Assembly: GCF_000712075.1 (NCBI RefSeq) | Contig: NZ_JONW01000011.1 | Span: forward strand, 62,001-126,000 | DNA: 64,000 nt | Direction: 5' to 3' | Source: Caulobacter sp. UNC358MFTsu5.1 | GTDB lineage: Bacteria > Pseudomonadota > Alphaproteobacteria > Caulobacterales > Caulobacteraceae | Shown here: piece after piece, positions 18,474 through 26,063 of the stretch | Numbering within the stretch: position 1 is the stretch's first letter | Layout of the letters: each line of letters opens with the position of its first letter | The notes under the pieces: generated by a model | Told to the model about the DNA's origin: nothing | Database searches by the model: none | The model's input: the letters and a program-made list of their open reading frames with translations, nothing else | Program-made: the position numbers and the translations under genes

Positions 18474-19967
18474 ATGAGCGAGGAATCCGTGGGCGGGGGC
18501 GTGGCCTACGAAAAGGTCGACGCCGCCTATTTCGACAAGCGGGGCCTCAAGCGTTACGCGGGCGTGTTCTCGCTGTGGGCGCTGGGCGTGGGGGCGGTGA
18601 TCTCGGGCCAGTTCTCGGGCTGGAACCTGGGCATGGCGACCGGCGGCTGGGGCGGCATGCTGGTGGCCACCCTGATCATCACCGTCATGTACCTGGGCCT
18701 GACCTTCTCGATCGCCGAGATGGCCGCGGCCCAGCCGCACACCGGCGGGGCCTACAGCTTCGCCCGCGCCGCCATGGGGCCGTGGGGCGGCTTCGTCACC
18801 GGCCTGTGCGAGAACGTCGAATACGTGCTGACGGCGGCGGTCGTCTGCTTCTTCATCGGCTCGTACCTGGGCGGCATCTTCGAGACGCCGGCCTGGGTGC
18901 AGCCGCTCTACTGGATCGGCTCCTACGTGATCTTCGTGGGGCTGAACGCCGGCGGGGTGGCGATGTCGTTCCGGTTCACGGTGTTCATCACCCTGCTGGC
19001 CCTGGCCTGCCTGGCGGTGTTCTGGGTCAGCGCCCTGCCGCACGCCGACTTCGCCAAGTACGCCATGAACGTCGGGCCGGGCGGGACCGAGCTGAAGGAC
19101 GGGCACGGCCCGTTCCTGCCGGCCGGGATCGGCGGGGCCCTGGCCCAGCTGCCGTTCGCGGTCTGGCTGTTCCTGGCCATCGAGCAGCTGCCCCTGGCGG
19201 CCGAGGAGAGCCACACGCCGCAGCGCGACCTGCCCAAGGGCATCATCCTGGGCATCTCGACCCTGATCGTCTCGGCCCTGCTGGTGCTGTGGCTGAACAG
19301 CGCCATCGCCCCGGGGACCTTCGCCCTGGCCAAGTCGGGCGAGCCGATCCTGGAGGGCTTCCGCACGATCTACGGCGGCGGCCTGGCCAAGGTGCTGGCG
19401 GCCGTCGCGGTGGCCGGGCTGATCGCCAGCTTCCACGCCATCATCTTCGCCTATGGCCGGCAGATCTATTCGCTGTCGCGGGCCGGCTACTTCCCCCGCG
19501 CCCTGTCGGTGACCCACGGCGTGCGCAAGACGCCGGACGTGGCCCTGCTGACCGGTTCCGGGGCCGGCCTGGCGGTGATGCTGGCGGTCTGGTTCATCCT
19601 GGGCGCCGAGAAGGGCGCGGCGGTGATCGGCGGCACCCTGCTGAACATGGCGGTGTTCGGGGCGATGCTGTCCTACGTGGCGCAGGGGGTGTCGTTCATC
19701 CTGCTGCGCCGCAAGTTCCCCGACCTGGAGCGGCCCTACAAGAGCCGGTTCGGCCTGACCGGCGCGGGTCTGACGGTGGTGATCTCGCTGGTGACGATCT
19801 TCTACCAGCTGAAGGACCCGATCTACCGCACCGGGGTGATCGGGGTGGCGGTCTGGTTCGCGGTGGGCGTGGCCTATTTCGCACTATTCGGTCGGAAAAA
19901 GCTGGTGCTGTCGCCGGAAGAGGCCTTCGCGATCAGCGGCGGCAAGGCGGCCTACGAGACCCACTGA
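18474..19967 (+). CDS. APC-superfamily permease, ethanolamine permease type, 497 aa
   Basis: About twelve membrane helices are visible. The start of the core, LKRYAGVFSLWALGVGAVIS, and GWNLGMATGGWGGMLVA closely resemble the ethanolamine permease (Eat/TIGR00908) group, and TGGAYSFARAAMGPWGG is the usual APC helix-3 motif. It probably imports ethanolamine or a related amine, perhaps choline, across the inner membrane. ATG 18,474 is chosen because GGAGGGAC sits directly upstream. No ethanolamine ammonia-lyase genes are in the window; the divergent GMC oxidoreductase is the likely metabolic partner. Confidence 0.9.
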   Translation: MSEESVGGGVAYEKVDAAYFDKRGLKRYAGVFSLWALGVGAVISGQFSGWNLGMATGGWGGMLVATLIITVMYLGLTFSIAEMAAAQPHTGGAYSFARAAMGPWGGFVTGLCENVEYVLTAAVVCFFIGSYLGGIFETPAWVQPLYWIGSYVIFVGLNAGGVAMSFRFTVFITLLALACLAVFWVSALPHADFAKYAMNVGPGGTELKDGHGPFLPAGIGGALAQLPFAVWLFLAIEQLPLAAEESHTPQRDLPKGIILGISTLIVSALLVLWLNSAIAPGTFALAKSGEPILEGFRTIYGGGLAKVLAAVAVAGLIASFHAIIFAYGRQIYSLSRAGYFPRALSVTHGVRKTPDVALLTGSGAGLAVMLAVWFILGAEKGAAVIGGTLLNMAVFGAMLSYVAQGVSFILLRRKFPDLERPYKSRFGLTGAGLTVVISLVTIFYQLKDPIYRTGVIGVAVWFAVGVAYFALFGRKKLVLSPEEAFAISGGKAAYETH

Positions 19968-19985
19968 CGTCAGGGTTTGCGGCCC

Positions 19986-20034
19986 TTTCAGGGGACGGGC
20001 GGGGGGCAAGCTGTCCCCAGCTTGTCCCCTGAAA
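19986..20034. terminator. Nested hairpin after the permease gene
   Basis: TTTCAGGGGAC (19,986-19,996) pairs perfectly with GTCCCCTGAAA (20,024-20,034). Inside it CAAGCTG (20,007-20,013) pairs with CAGCTTG (20,018-20,024). It begins 18 bases after the permease stop. There is no T-run, so it may be a terminator, an mRNA stabiliser or a repeat relic. Confidence 0.45.
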
Positions 20035-20100
20035 CTCATCGCGATTTCGAATATCGATGTTCACCCAATGGCCGTGACAGGCTATCGAGGGGAAACAACG

Positions 20101-20880
20101 GTGAGGAAATCCATGACGTCGCGGTCCGTGATCTCCGCCCCATTCTTCGCGAGTGTGGCGGTCGCCCTCATGCTCGGCGCGGTCGCCGCGCCAAGCCTGG
20201 CCCAGGCTCCCGCCAACCTGACGGCGGCCCTCGCCGATCCGGCCAGGCCCGCCGCCGACACCGCCCGGGACGCCGCGCGCCACCCGGCCGAGCTGCTGGC
20301 CCTGGCCAACGTCAAGCCCGGCGCCAAGGTGGTCGACCTGATCATGGGCGGCGGCTACTTCACCCGCATCCTGTCGCCGGCGGTGGGGCCGACCGGCGCG
20401 GTCTACGCCTATCAGCCGGCCGAGTTCATCAAGTTCAAGGCCCAGTACGGCGAGGACCTGAAGACCGTGGCCGCCGCCTACAAGAACGTCACGCCGCTGG
20501 ACGCCAGCCTGGGCGCGCTGGACCTGCCCGACGGGCTGGACGCGGTGATCACCGTGCAGAACTACCACGACCTGCACCTGTCGCCGTTCCCCGCCGACAC
20601 CGCCGCCAAGGTCAACGCCGAGGTGTTCAAGTCGCTGAAGCCGGGCGGGGTGTTCCTGGTCGTCGACCACGTCGCCGCGCCGGGCTCGGCGGACGCGCCG
20701 AACAAGCTGCACCGCATCGAGATGGCGACCGTGAAGTCCGAGGTCGAGGCCGCCGGCTTCAAGCTGGCCGGGGAAAGCCCCCTGCTGCACAGCGCGGCCG
20801 ACCCGCACACCGCCAGCGTCTTCGACCCGTCGATCCGGGGCAAGACCGACCAGTTCGTCCTGAAGTTCGTGAAGCCTTAG
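20101..20880 (+). CDS. Exported class I methyltransferase-like protein, about 259 aa
   Basis: The fold resembles a class I SAM methyltransferase: KPGAKVVDLIMGGGYFTRIL (motif I, about residues 76-95), an acidic/aromatic GAVYAYQP, then LDAVITVQNYHDLHL and LKPGGVFLVVDHVA (post-motif regions). Unusually, it begins with a clear signal peptide (ALMLGAVAAPSLAQA), predicting export, where SAM is not available. GTG 20,101 is chosen because GAGGGG ends 8 bases before it; ATG 20,113 also has a GAGG and is an alternative. It could be a degenerate methyltransferase used for binding, or the leader may act as an anchor. Confidence 0.8.
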   Translation: MRKSMTSRSVISAPFFASVAVALMLGAVAAPSLAQAPANLTAALADPARPAADTARDAARHPAELLALANVKPGAKVVDLIMGGGYFTRILSPAVGPTGAVYAYQPAEFIKFKAQYGEDLKTVAAAYKNVTPLDASLGALDLPDGLDAVITVQNYHDLHLSPFPADTAAKVNAEVFKSLKPGGVFLVVDHVAAPGSADAPNKLHRIEMATVKSEVEAAGFKLAGESPLLHSAADPHTASVFDPSIRGKTDQFVLKFVKP

Positions 20881-20892
20881 GGGAGGGGGAGG

Positions 20893-20959
20893 GGGGACAC
20901 GCGCTCGCCGTCAGCCGCGCCGGGAGAACAAGAGCGCCGTTCGCGAGTTGCGTGTCCCC
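20893..20959. repeat. GGGGACAYGC hairpin repeat, copy A
   Basis: GGGGACACGC (20,893-20,902) and GCGTGTCCCC (20,950-20,959) form perfect outer arms, with GCTCGC/GCGAG inside. The same arm sequence occurs in two hairpins at 30,253-30,428 and, shortened, at 55,766-55,787. It lies between the convergent methyltransferase-like and DUF1190 genes. Confidence 0.6.
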
Positions 20960-20977
20960 AACCTTACCCCGCCCGGA

Positions 20978-21604
20978 TCACCCCCCGAACGACCGGCCCG
21001 AACCACCGAAGCCGCCGCGCGAGATCACCGAGCTGCGGCTCTGGACGCGGGCCGGGGCTCGCATCTCCGGCGCGTTGAAGCTGTCCGTGCGCACGCGGGT
21101 GCGGCCGGTGACGTAGTCGCGCGACAGCGGATAGCCCGAGCCGCCGTAATAGGTCCCGCTGCGGTCGCGGTACATCGGCGCGCCGTAATAGCCGCCGCCC
21201 ATGTTGTTCAGCGCCTGACCGACGATGAAGCCGGTCAGCAGCGGGGTGAAGAAGCTGCCGCCGCCGCCGTTGTTGCGCGGCACGCACTGGTCGACGCCGT
21301 AGCGCTCCTCGCAGCTCTGCTGGTCGCCGAACTTCGGGGCGTTGGCGGCGCTGTCCTTCTGGGCCTGGTCGTAGGCGGCCTGGCACTGGGCGGCGGTCAT
21401 GTCGCCGGAGGTCTTGCAGTCGTCCAGCGAGGCGTAGGTCTTGGCGTCGATCTCGCGCGAGGCCGACGGCGGGTCGCCCCACTGGGTGGCCGTGCCGGGA
21501 TCGTCGCAGGCGCTGACCGAGATCGCCGTGCCGGCCATCAGGCCGGTCAGGGCCAGGCCGCTGGAGCGCAGGCGGCGGCGGGGAGGGGAGGTTTGTACAG
21601 TCAT
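20978..21604 (-). CDS. DUF1190 (YgiB/YjfM-like) exported protein, 208 aa
   Basis: The protein has a hydrophobic leader ending LMAGTAISVSACDDP, which could be a lipobox (SVSAC). After it comes the family-typical ASLDDCKTSGDMTAAQCQAAYDQA and a second Cys-containing QQSCEERYGVDQCVP. The C-terminal half is Gly/Tyr/Arg-rich (GGGYYGAPMYRDRSGTYYGG) and ends in GGFGGSGRSFGG. DUF1190 proteins are envelope proteins of unknown function. It is the last of three minus-strand genes (DUF2491, DUF350, DUF1190) in one run, matching the content of the enteric yjf cluster. Confidence 0.85.
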   Translation of the reverse strand: MTVQTSPPRRRLRSSGLALTGLMAGTAISVSACDDPGTATQWGDPPSASREIDAKTYASLDDCKTSGDMTAAQCQAAYDQAQKDSAANAPKFGDQQSCEERYGVDQCVPRNNGGGGSFFTPLLTGFIVGQALNNMGGGYYGAPMYRDRSGTYYGGSGYPLSRDYVTGRTRVRTDSFNAPEMRAPARVQSRSSVISRGGFGGSGRSFGG

Positions 21605-21612
21605 GGCGCGCC

Positions 21613-22023
21613 TCAGGCCGTCATGCAGGCGGCGTTCAGCACGCCGACCACGAGGGAGATGCTCATCAGGTAGACGCCGGCGGCGACCTCGCCCTTCTCG
21701 ATCCGGGCGGTCACGTCCTTCATCACCACCACGCGCACCAGGGTGAAGGCGGCGATCTGCAGCACGCCGGCCAGGGCGGCCCAGGCGCAGAACTCCAGCA
21801 GGGTGACGGTGTTGCTGAGCGCCGAGGCCAGGGGCAGCACATAGCCGACCAGCGCCCCGCCCAGGGCCAGGGCGGCGGCGACGTTGCCCTCGCGGATCAG
21901 CTTGGCCTCGTTGTAGGGCGTGACCCACTGGTAGACGATCTTGAAGATCACCGTGAACAGGCCCGCGGCCACGAAGGCGACCACGAAGGCCAGGGCGCTG
22001 GCGCCAAATCCGTGCAGGTCCAT
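21613..22023 (-). CDS. DUF350 inner membrane protein (YjfL-like), 136 aa
   Basis: Four hydrophobic helices fit two tandem DUF350 units, each with a small-residue helix (ALAFVVAFVAAGLFTVIFKI; VAAALALGGALVGYVLPLAS). The helices after WAALAGVLQIAAFTLVRVV and VAAGVYLMSISLVVGVLNAA complete the pattern. YjfL and its relatives accompany PspA-like and ATP-grasp genes and are thought to act at the inner membrane. The stop is 8 bases upstream of the DUF1190 start and the start is 21 bases after the DUF2491 stop, so the three genes are probably co-transcribed. Confidence 0.88.
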   Translation of the reverse strand: MDLHGFGASALAFVVAFVAAGLFTVIFKIVYQWVTPYNEAKLIREGNVAAALALGGALVGYVLPLASALSNTVTLLEFCAWAALAGVLQIAAFTLVRVVVMKDVTARIEKGEVAAGVYLMSISLVVGVLNAACMTA

Positions 22024-22044
22024 CTGTTTTCCCCCTTTGGGCCC

Positions 22045-22686
22045 CTAGGCCCGGAATTCGCCGACGCCCAGCGGGACGCCGATCATGATCTCGAACGACA
22101 CCTCGGTGCGGTCCTCGTTCTCCTGCTCGATGGCCAGCAGCAGCTCGCGGCCCTCGCCGGGCAGGTCGCGGCCGAACAGCATGCAGGTCTGGAAGATACG
22201 CCGATCCGGGATCCCGTCGCGGTCGTCGTGGAGGTCTTCCCAGAAGGTGACCGGCTCCTGGCTCTCGGCCTCGTCGCCGAACCACAGGCGCTGGTACTCG
22301 GGCAGGCCGGGGCCGGTGAAGGCGCGGGCCCGCAGCCGCTTGCCCCAGGCGTCGCGATCGGCGCGGCCGCCCGGATAGGCGCTGTCCCAGGGGACGAAGA
22401 CGGTGATGTCGTTGACCCGCTGACCTTCGCGGTCGTCGGACACCGCTTGGAACATCACGTCGTCGTCGGTGTAGAACCGGTGCACGAAGCCGCCGTCCTT
22501 CAGGTCGACCAGGCCCTGGGCGGTGATCTCGAGCGTGTCGCGGTCCAGCGGGAAGCGCAGGTCGTCGCCCAGCCGGCGCCAGGCCAGGGTGTCCAGCCAG
22601 ACCGTGCGGCCCAGGGTGACGTTGCGGATCGCCGGCAGGGCCGAGGCGGGGGCTGTGTCCTTGCGGCCGAAGAGCTTGCTGAACAT
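22045..22686 (-). CDS. DUF2491 (YjfK-like) protein, 213 aa
   Basis: A soluble cytosolic protein starting MFSKLFGRKD with the DUF2491 landmarks ITAQGLVDLKDGGFVHRFYT, DDDVMFQAVSDD and VTFWEDLHDDRDGIPDRRIF, and ending in TEVSFEIMIGVPLGVGEFRA. Length fits the family. The function is unknown; it is found with PspA-like YjfJ and DUF350 proteins. It heads the minus-strand half of the island and shares a 178-base divergent promoter region with DUF2170. Confidence 0.87.
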   Translation of the reverse strand: MFSKLFGRKDTAPASALPAIRNVTLGRTVWLDTLAWRRLGDDLRFPLDRDTLEITAQGLVDLKDGGFVHRFYTDDDVMFQAVSDDREGQRVNDITVFVPWDSAYPGGRADRDAWGKRLRARAFTGPGLPEYQRLWFGDEAESQEPVTFWEDLHDDRDGIPDRRIFQTCMLFGRDLPGEGRELLLAIEQENEDRTEVSFEIMIGVPLGVGEFRA

Positions 22687-22864
22687 GAACGACCCGATGC
22701 GAAACTCGCGTCACATGTACGACGCGAACCGCGGCGACAAAAGGGGCGGCGGGATTACCAACTTGTCATGCGACCACGTAAGGTCGCGCTCTCGACGACT
22801 GACGTTCGCCCGCCCATCTAGTATGAACTCGCCTGAAGAGGCCCACAGAGAGGATCACGCCCCT

Positions 22865-23302
22865 ATGAGCCAGACCGCCTGGACTGTCCGCACCCTGAAG
22901 GCCGCGCTCGACGAAGCGCCGGGGCGTGGCGCCGACGAGCTGACGGTGCGGGTGCTGGAAGGCGCCGAGCCGATCCTGCTGGCCACCATGCACTGGCAGG
23001 GCGACCTGGAGATCTATGTCAGCGTCAGCGACCAGCAGATCGCCGCCTCGACCCTGCTGTGGCCCGTCGACGAGCAGAAGGATCGCCACGCCTTCAACGA
23101 GTTCCTGCTCAAGGCCCAGAAGCTGGTGCCGCTGTCGAACTTCGGCATCAGCACCGTGGGCGGGCGCGACTATTACGAGCTGTTCGGCGAGATCTCGACC
23201 ACCTCGCCGGTCGAGGAGATCCTGATCGAGCTGCGCACGCTGGCCGAGAACGCCATAGACGCGGCTTCCGACCTGCGCGCTTCCTTCTCCCCCGCCGCCT
23301 GA
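22865..23302 (+). CDS. DUF2170 (YjfI-like) protein, 145 aa
   Basis: A small soluble protein with the DUF2170 pattern: WTVRTLKAALDEAP, VLEGAEPILLATMHWQGDLEIYVS, LWPVDEQKDRHAFNEFLLKA, then LSNFGISTVGGRDYYELFGE. ATG 22,865 has GAGAGGA upstream; longer in-frame reading back to 22,523 runs over the DUF2491 gene and is rejected. It is the first gene of the plus-strand half of the island, 30 bases before the PspA-like gene. Members are known only as neighbours of PspA-family proteins. Confidence 0.88.
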   Translation: MSQTAWTVRTLKAALDEAPGRGADELTVRVLEGAEPILLATMHWQGDLEIYVSVSDQQIAASTLLWPVDEQKDRHAFNEFLLKAQKLVPLSNFGISTVGGRDYYELFGEISTTSPVEEILIELRTLAENAIDAASDLRASFSPAA

Positions 23303-23332
23303 CCCATAAGAGCCTCAAGAGAGACCACCCCT

Positions 23333-24055
23333 ATGTCCATCTGGAACAAGCTGTTCACCCTGGGCCGCGCGGGCGCGCACGAAGCCACCGCCGCCGTCGT
23401 CGACGCCAACGCCCTGCGCATCCTGGACCAGGAGATCCGCGACGCCGACGCCGCCCAGGGCAAGGCCCGCGACGACATGGCCACGCTGGTGGCGCGCCGC
23501 CGCATTCTGGAGAAGGAGGTCGCCGGCTTCCGCGACCAGGTGACCAAGTACGAGGGCTCGGCCCGCGCCGCCGTCCAGAAGGGCGACATGGACCTGGCCC
23601 GCCAGGTGGCCCAGCGCATCGCCGACCTCGAACAGGACATCGCGCTGAAGGAGCCGCAGATCGGCGAGATGCGCGCGGCCGAGGACCAGCTGCACACCGC
23701 CATCACCGCCACCGACCGCCGCATCGAGACGCTGCGTCGCGAGGTCGAGGTCGTGAAGGTCAACGAGAGCGTCCAGAAGGCCCAGGCCGCCGTCTCGGCG
23801 CGCGGGGCCGGCGCGGGCGCCGCCCTGGGCTCGGCCGCCGACAGCCTGGCCCGCATCAAGGAGCGCCAGGCGATCCGCGGCGAGAAGATCAAGGCCGCCG
23901 GCGAGCTGGAAGACCGCCGCACCGGCGCCGACCTGGACGAGAAGCTGCGCCTGGCCGGCATCCTGCCGGGCCAGTCCAGCGCCGACGACGTCCTGGCCCG
24001 CCTGGCCGCCCCGCCGCCGCTGCAGATCGAGCAGAAGGACGGCAAGACCGAGTAG
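23333..24055 (+). CDS. PspA/IM30-family protein (YjfJ-like), 240 aa
   Basis: The protein is almost entirely alpha-helical coiled coil, as in PspA/Vipp1. It begins MSIWNKLFTLGRAGAHEATA, an amphipathic helix that would bind membrane, followed by long heptad regions (RILDQEIRDADAAQGKARDD; RRILEKEVAGFRDQVTKYE; RIADLEQDIALKEPQIGEM). A glycine/alanine hinge (SARGAGAGAALGSA) precedes the C-terminal part. PspA-family proteins form rings or rods that protect a damaged inner membrane. Length is typical. There is no pspF or pspBC here, so control differs from the enteric Psp response. Confidence 0.93.
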   Translation: MSIWNKLFTLGRAGAHEATAAVVDANALRILDQEIRDADAAQGKARDDMATLVARRRILEKEVAGFRDQVTKYEGSARAAVQKGDMDLARQVAQRIADLEQDIALKEPQIGEMRAAEDQLHTAITATDRRIETLRREVEVVKVNESVQKAQAAVSARGAGAGAALGSAADSLARIKERQAIRGEKIKAAGELEDRRTGADLDEKLRLAGILPGQSSADDVLARLAAPPPLQIEQKDGKTE

Positions 24056-24075
24056 GTTTCCGGTCCTCAAAGGGT

Positions 24076-24186
24076 TGTCATCCCGGAAGCGCGCAGCGCT
24101 GTCCCGGGCCCAGGTGAACCGCACCGCATCAGCCCAGTCCGCTGTCATCCCGGACAGCCTCTGCGAGGCTTCCGGGATGACAGCGG
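24076..24186. repeat. TGTCATCCCGG / CCGGGATGACA repeat
   Basis: CCGCTGTCATCCCGG (24,139-24,153) and CCGGGATGACAGCGG (24,172-24,186) form a perfect 15-bp stem with an inner CCTC-TGC-GAGG. A third arm copy, TGTCATCCCGG, starts at 24,076. It sits inside the operon between the PspA-like and ATP-grasp genes, where the hairpin could lower expression of the downstream gene. Confidence 0.65.
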
Positions 24187-24238
24187 ATTGGAAGCGCCGG
24201 GCCCTGTCGACCGCAATGCTGAAATGGATTGAAGCCTG

Positions 24239-25396
24239 ATGCGCCGCCTGAAACTCACCCCGCGTCCCGACTGGCAGGCCAAGGCCGACGCGGTCGGGTT
24301 CGTCTATCACCACACCGAGGGCCAGGCGTACTGGGACGAAAGCGTCGCCTACGCCTTCACCCTGGACCAGGTGGAGCAGGACCTGGAGCCGGCCGCGGCC
24401 GAGCTCCACGACCTGTGCCTGGACCTGGTGGACGAGGTCGCCGGCAGCCAGGAGCTGATGGAGCGGCTGGCGATCCCGGAGGCGCATCGCGACCTGGTGG
24501 CCGGCTCCTGGCGCGCCAAGCAGCCCTCGCTCTACGGCCGGTTCGACTTCGGCTACGACGGCAAGGCCAAGCCCAAGCTCTACGAGTACAACGCCGACAC
24601 CCCGACCAGCGTGTTCGAGGCGGCCACCTTCCAGTGGCTGTGGCTGGAGGAGCTGATCGCGAACGGGACGTTCCCAGCCAACGCCGACCAGTTCAACAGC
24701 CTGTTCGAGGCGTTGCGCGACCGGTTCAAACTCCTTTTTCCGAAGGGGGGCTTCGTCCACTTCGCCAGCGACGAGGACGCCGTCGAGGACCGCCAGACCG
24801 TGCGGTTCCTCGAGGACCTAGCCCTGCAGTCGGGCGTCGAGCCCAAGTTCGTGGCCATGGACAACATCGGCCTCAACGAAGAGGGCCAGTTCGTCGATCT
24901 GGAGGGCTTCGTCCTGCAGGCGGCGTTCAAGCTGTATCCCTGGGAGTTCATGCTGCGCGAGCCCTACGCCGCGCATCTGGAGACCGCCCAGGTGCGCTGG
25001 ATCGAGCCGCCGTGGAAGGCGATCCTGTCGAACAAGGGCGTCCTGCCGCTGCTGTGGGAACGCCATCGCGGCCACCCCAACCTGCTGGAGGCCTATTTCG
25101 AGGGCGACCCGGCAGCCGGCGCCCTGGGCGGACGGTTCGTGCGCAAGCCGTTGTTCTCGCGCGAGGGCGCGAACGTCGAGATCGTCGGCGGCGATGAAGC
25201 CGTGCTCGACCAGGGCTACGGCGAGGAGGGCGCGATCGTCCAGGCCTACCACCCGCCGCCGGACTTCGACGGCAAGCGCCCGGTGGTCGGGGCGTGGATG
25301 GTCGGCAACGAGCCGGCGGGCATCGGCATCCGCGAGGACGACAGCGTGGTGACCAAGAACCTGGCCCGGTTCGTGCCGCACGTGATCGAGGGGTAG
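24239..25396 (+). CDS. Glutathionylspermidine synthase-like ATP-grasp ligase (YjfC/YgiC-like), 385 aa
   Basis: The sequence matches the C-terminal synthetase domain of glutathionylspermidine synthase: QAYWDESVAYAFTLDQVEQ, YGRFDFGYDGKAKPKLYEYN and ADTPTSVFEAATFQWLW at the substrate site, FVHFASDEDAVED, and AILSNKGVLPLLWERHRGHP in the ATP-grasp part. The end VVGAWMVGNEPAGIGIREDD and ARFVPHVI is conserved in YgiC/YjfC. These enzymes probably form an amide bond using ATP; the substrates in this clade are unproven. It follows the PspA-like gene after a 183-base gap containing a repeat hairpin. Confidence 0.9.
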   Translation: MRRLKLTPRPDWQAKADAVGFVYHHTEGQAYWDESVAYAFTLDQVEQDLEPAAAELHDLCLDLVDEVAGSQELMERLAIPEAHRDLVAGSWRAKQPSLYGRFDFGYDGKAKPKLYEYNADTPTSVFEAATFQWLWLEELIANGTFPANADQFNSLFEALRDRFKLLFPKGGFVHFASDEDAVEDRQTVRFLEDLALQSGVEPKFVAMDNIGLNEEGQFVDLEGFVLQAAFKLYPWEFMLREPYAAHLETAQVRWIEPPWKAILSNKGVLPLLWERHRGHPNLLEAYFEGDPAAGALGGRFVRKPLFSREGANVEIVGGDEAVLDQGYGEEGAIVQAYHPPPDFDGKRPVVGAWMVGNEPAGIGIREDDSVVTKNLARFVPHVIEG

Positions 25397-25490
25397 GCTC
25401 GCCGACCACCCGTGGCGAGCCGCTCCACCTTTTGGTGCGAACAAACTTTGGGTTGTGTATTCTCTGGCCTTTGATGAGAGGAGAAGACCC

Positions 25491-26063
25491 ATGCCGGACG
25501 CACCTCCAGGCCTCGAGCCCATCGCCGCCGTCGGCCAACGCCGCACGAACACCGCGAACCCCTTTCCCGGCCGGCCTCCCCAGGCGGAAGACGAGCGCTG
25601 GGAGTGGAACACCGACGCGGCGGCGGCCGAGGCGAAACGGCGCTTCGACCTGGCCGCCAAGGGCCGCGGCGAACAGCTGGGGCACCGGGAGCAGTCGGCG
25701 GTCCTCTACAAGTCCGGCGACGGCGTCGCCGTCGGCGCCCTGGGAACCGGCGCCATCGGGACCGGTTCCGCGCCGTACAACTTCACGGGCATCGCCACGA
25801 AGGACGTCATCGGCATCATCCACAACCACCCCGGCGGAACGCTGATCCCGTCCGCGGCTGACTGGAACGCGGTCTATGACCGGTTGGGGGCCGATATCAC
25901 CGCGGCGGGGGGAGATGGGTCCAGGTTGTTGATGTACATCATCGGCGCCACCTATCCGCCGGAGGGCCCGAAGCCGACCTGGGTCATCTTCGTCTATGAT
26001 CATCGCAATCGGACCGAAACCGTGCACGGACCCGAAGTGAACCCCGCGGGACAGCCTTGCTGA
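25491..26063 (+). CDS. JAMM/JAB-domain putative metalloprotease, 190 aa
   Basis: The C-terminal two thirds contain a complete JAMM zinc motif: Glu67 in HREQSAVLY, His111-Asn-His113 in IIHNHPGG, then exactly seven residues to Ser121 and Asp124 (SAAD). The surrounding IATKDVIGIIHNHP resembles DUF4329/JAB-like domains of polymorphic toxins and RadC-like folds. JAMM enzymes cleave isopeptide or peptide bonds. The first 60 residues are Pro/Arg-rich with no signal peptide. GAGGAGAAG upstream fixes ATG 25,491. The next gene starts inside its last codons, so they are translationally coupled. It may be an effector with a cognate partner, or a stand-alone peptidase. Confidence 0.75.
   Translation: MPDAPPGLEPIAAVGQRRTNTANPFPGRPPQAEDERWEWNTDAAAAEAKRRFDLAAKGRGEQLGHREQSAVLYKSGDGVAVGALGTGAIGTGSAPYNFTGIATKDVIGIIHNHPGGTLIPSAADWNAVYDRLGADITAAGGDGSRLLMYIIGATYPPEGPKPTWVIFVYDHRNRTETVHGPEVNPAGQPC

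Noticed and set aside
18216..19517. Upstream extension of the GMC oxidoreductase frame to 973 aa
   Set aside because: The extra sequence is antisense to the permease gene and has no resemblance to a GMC N-terminus. The FAD motif is correctly placed from the ATG at 18,215.
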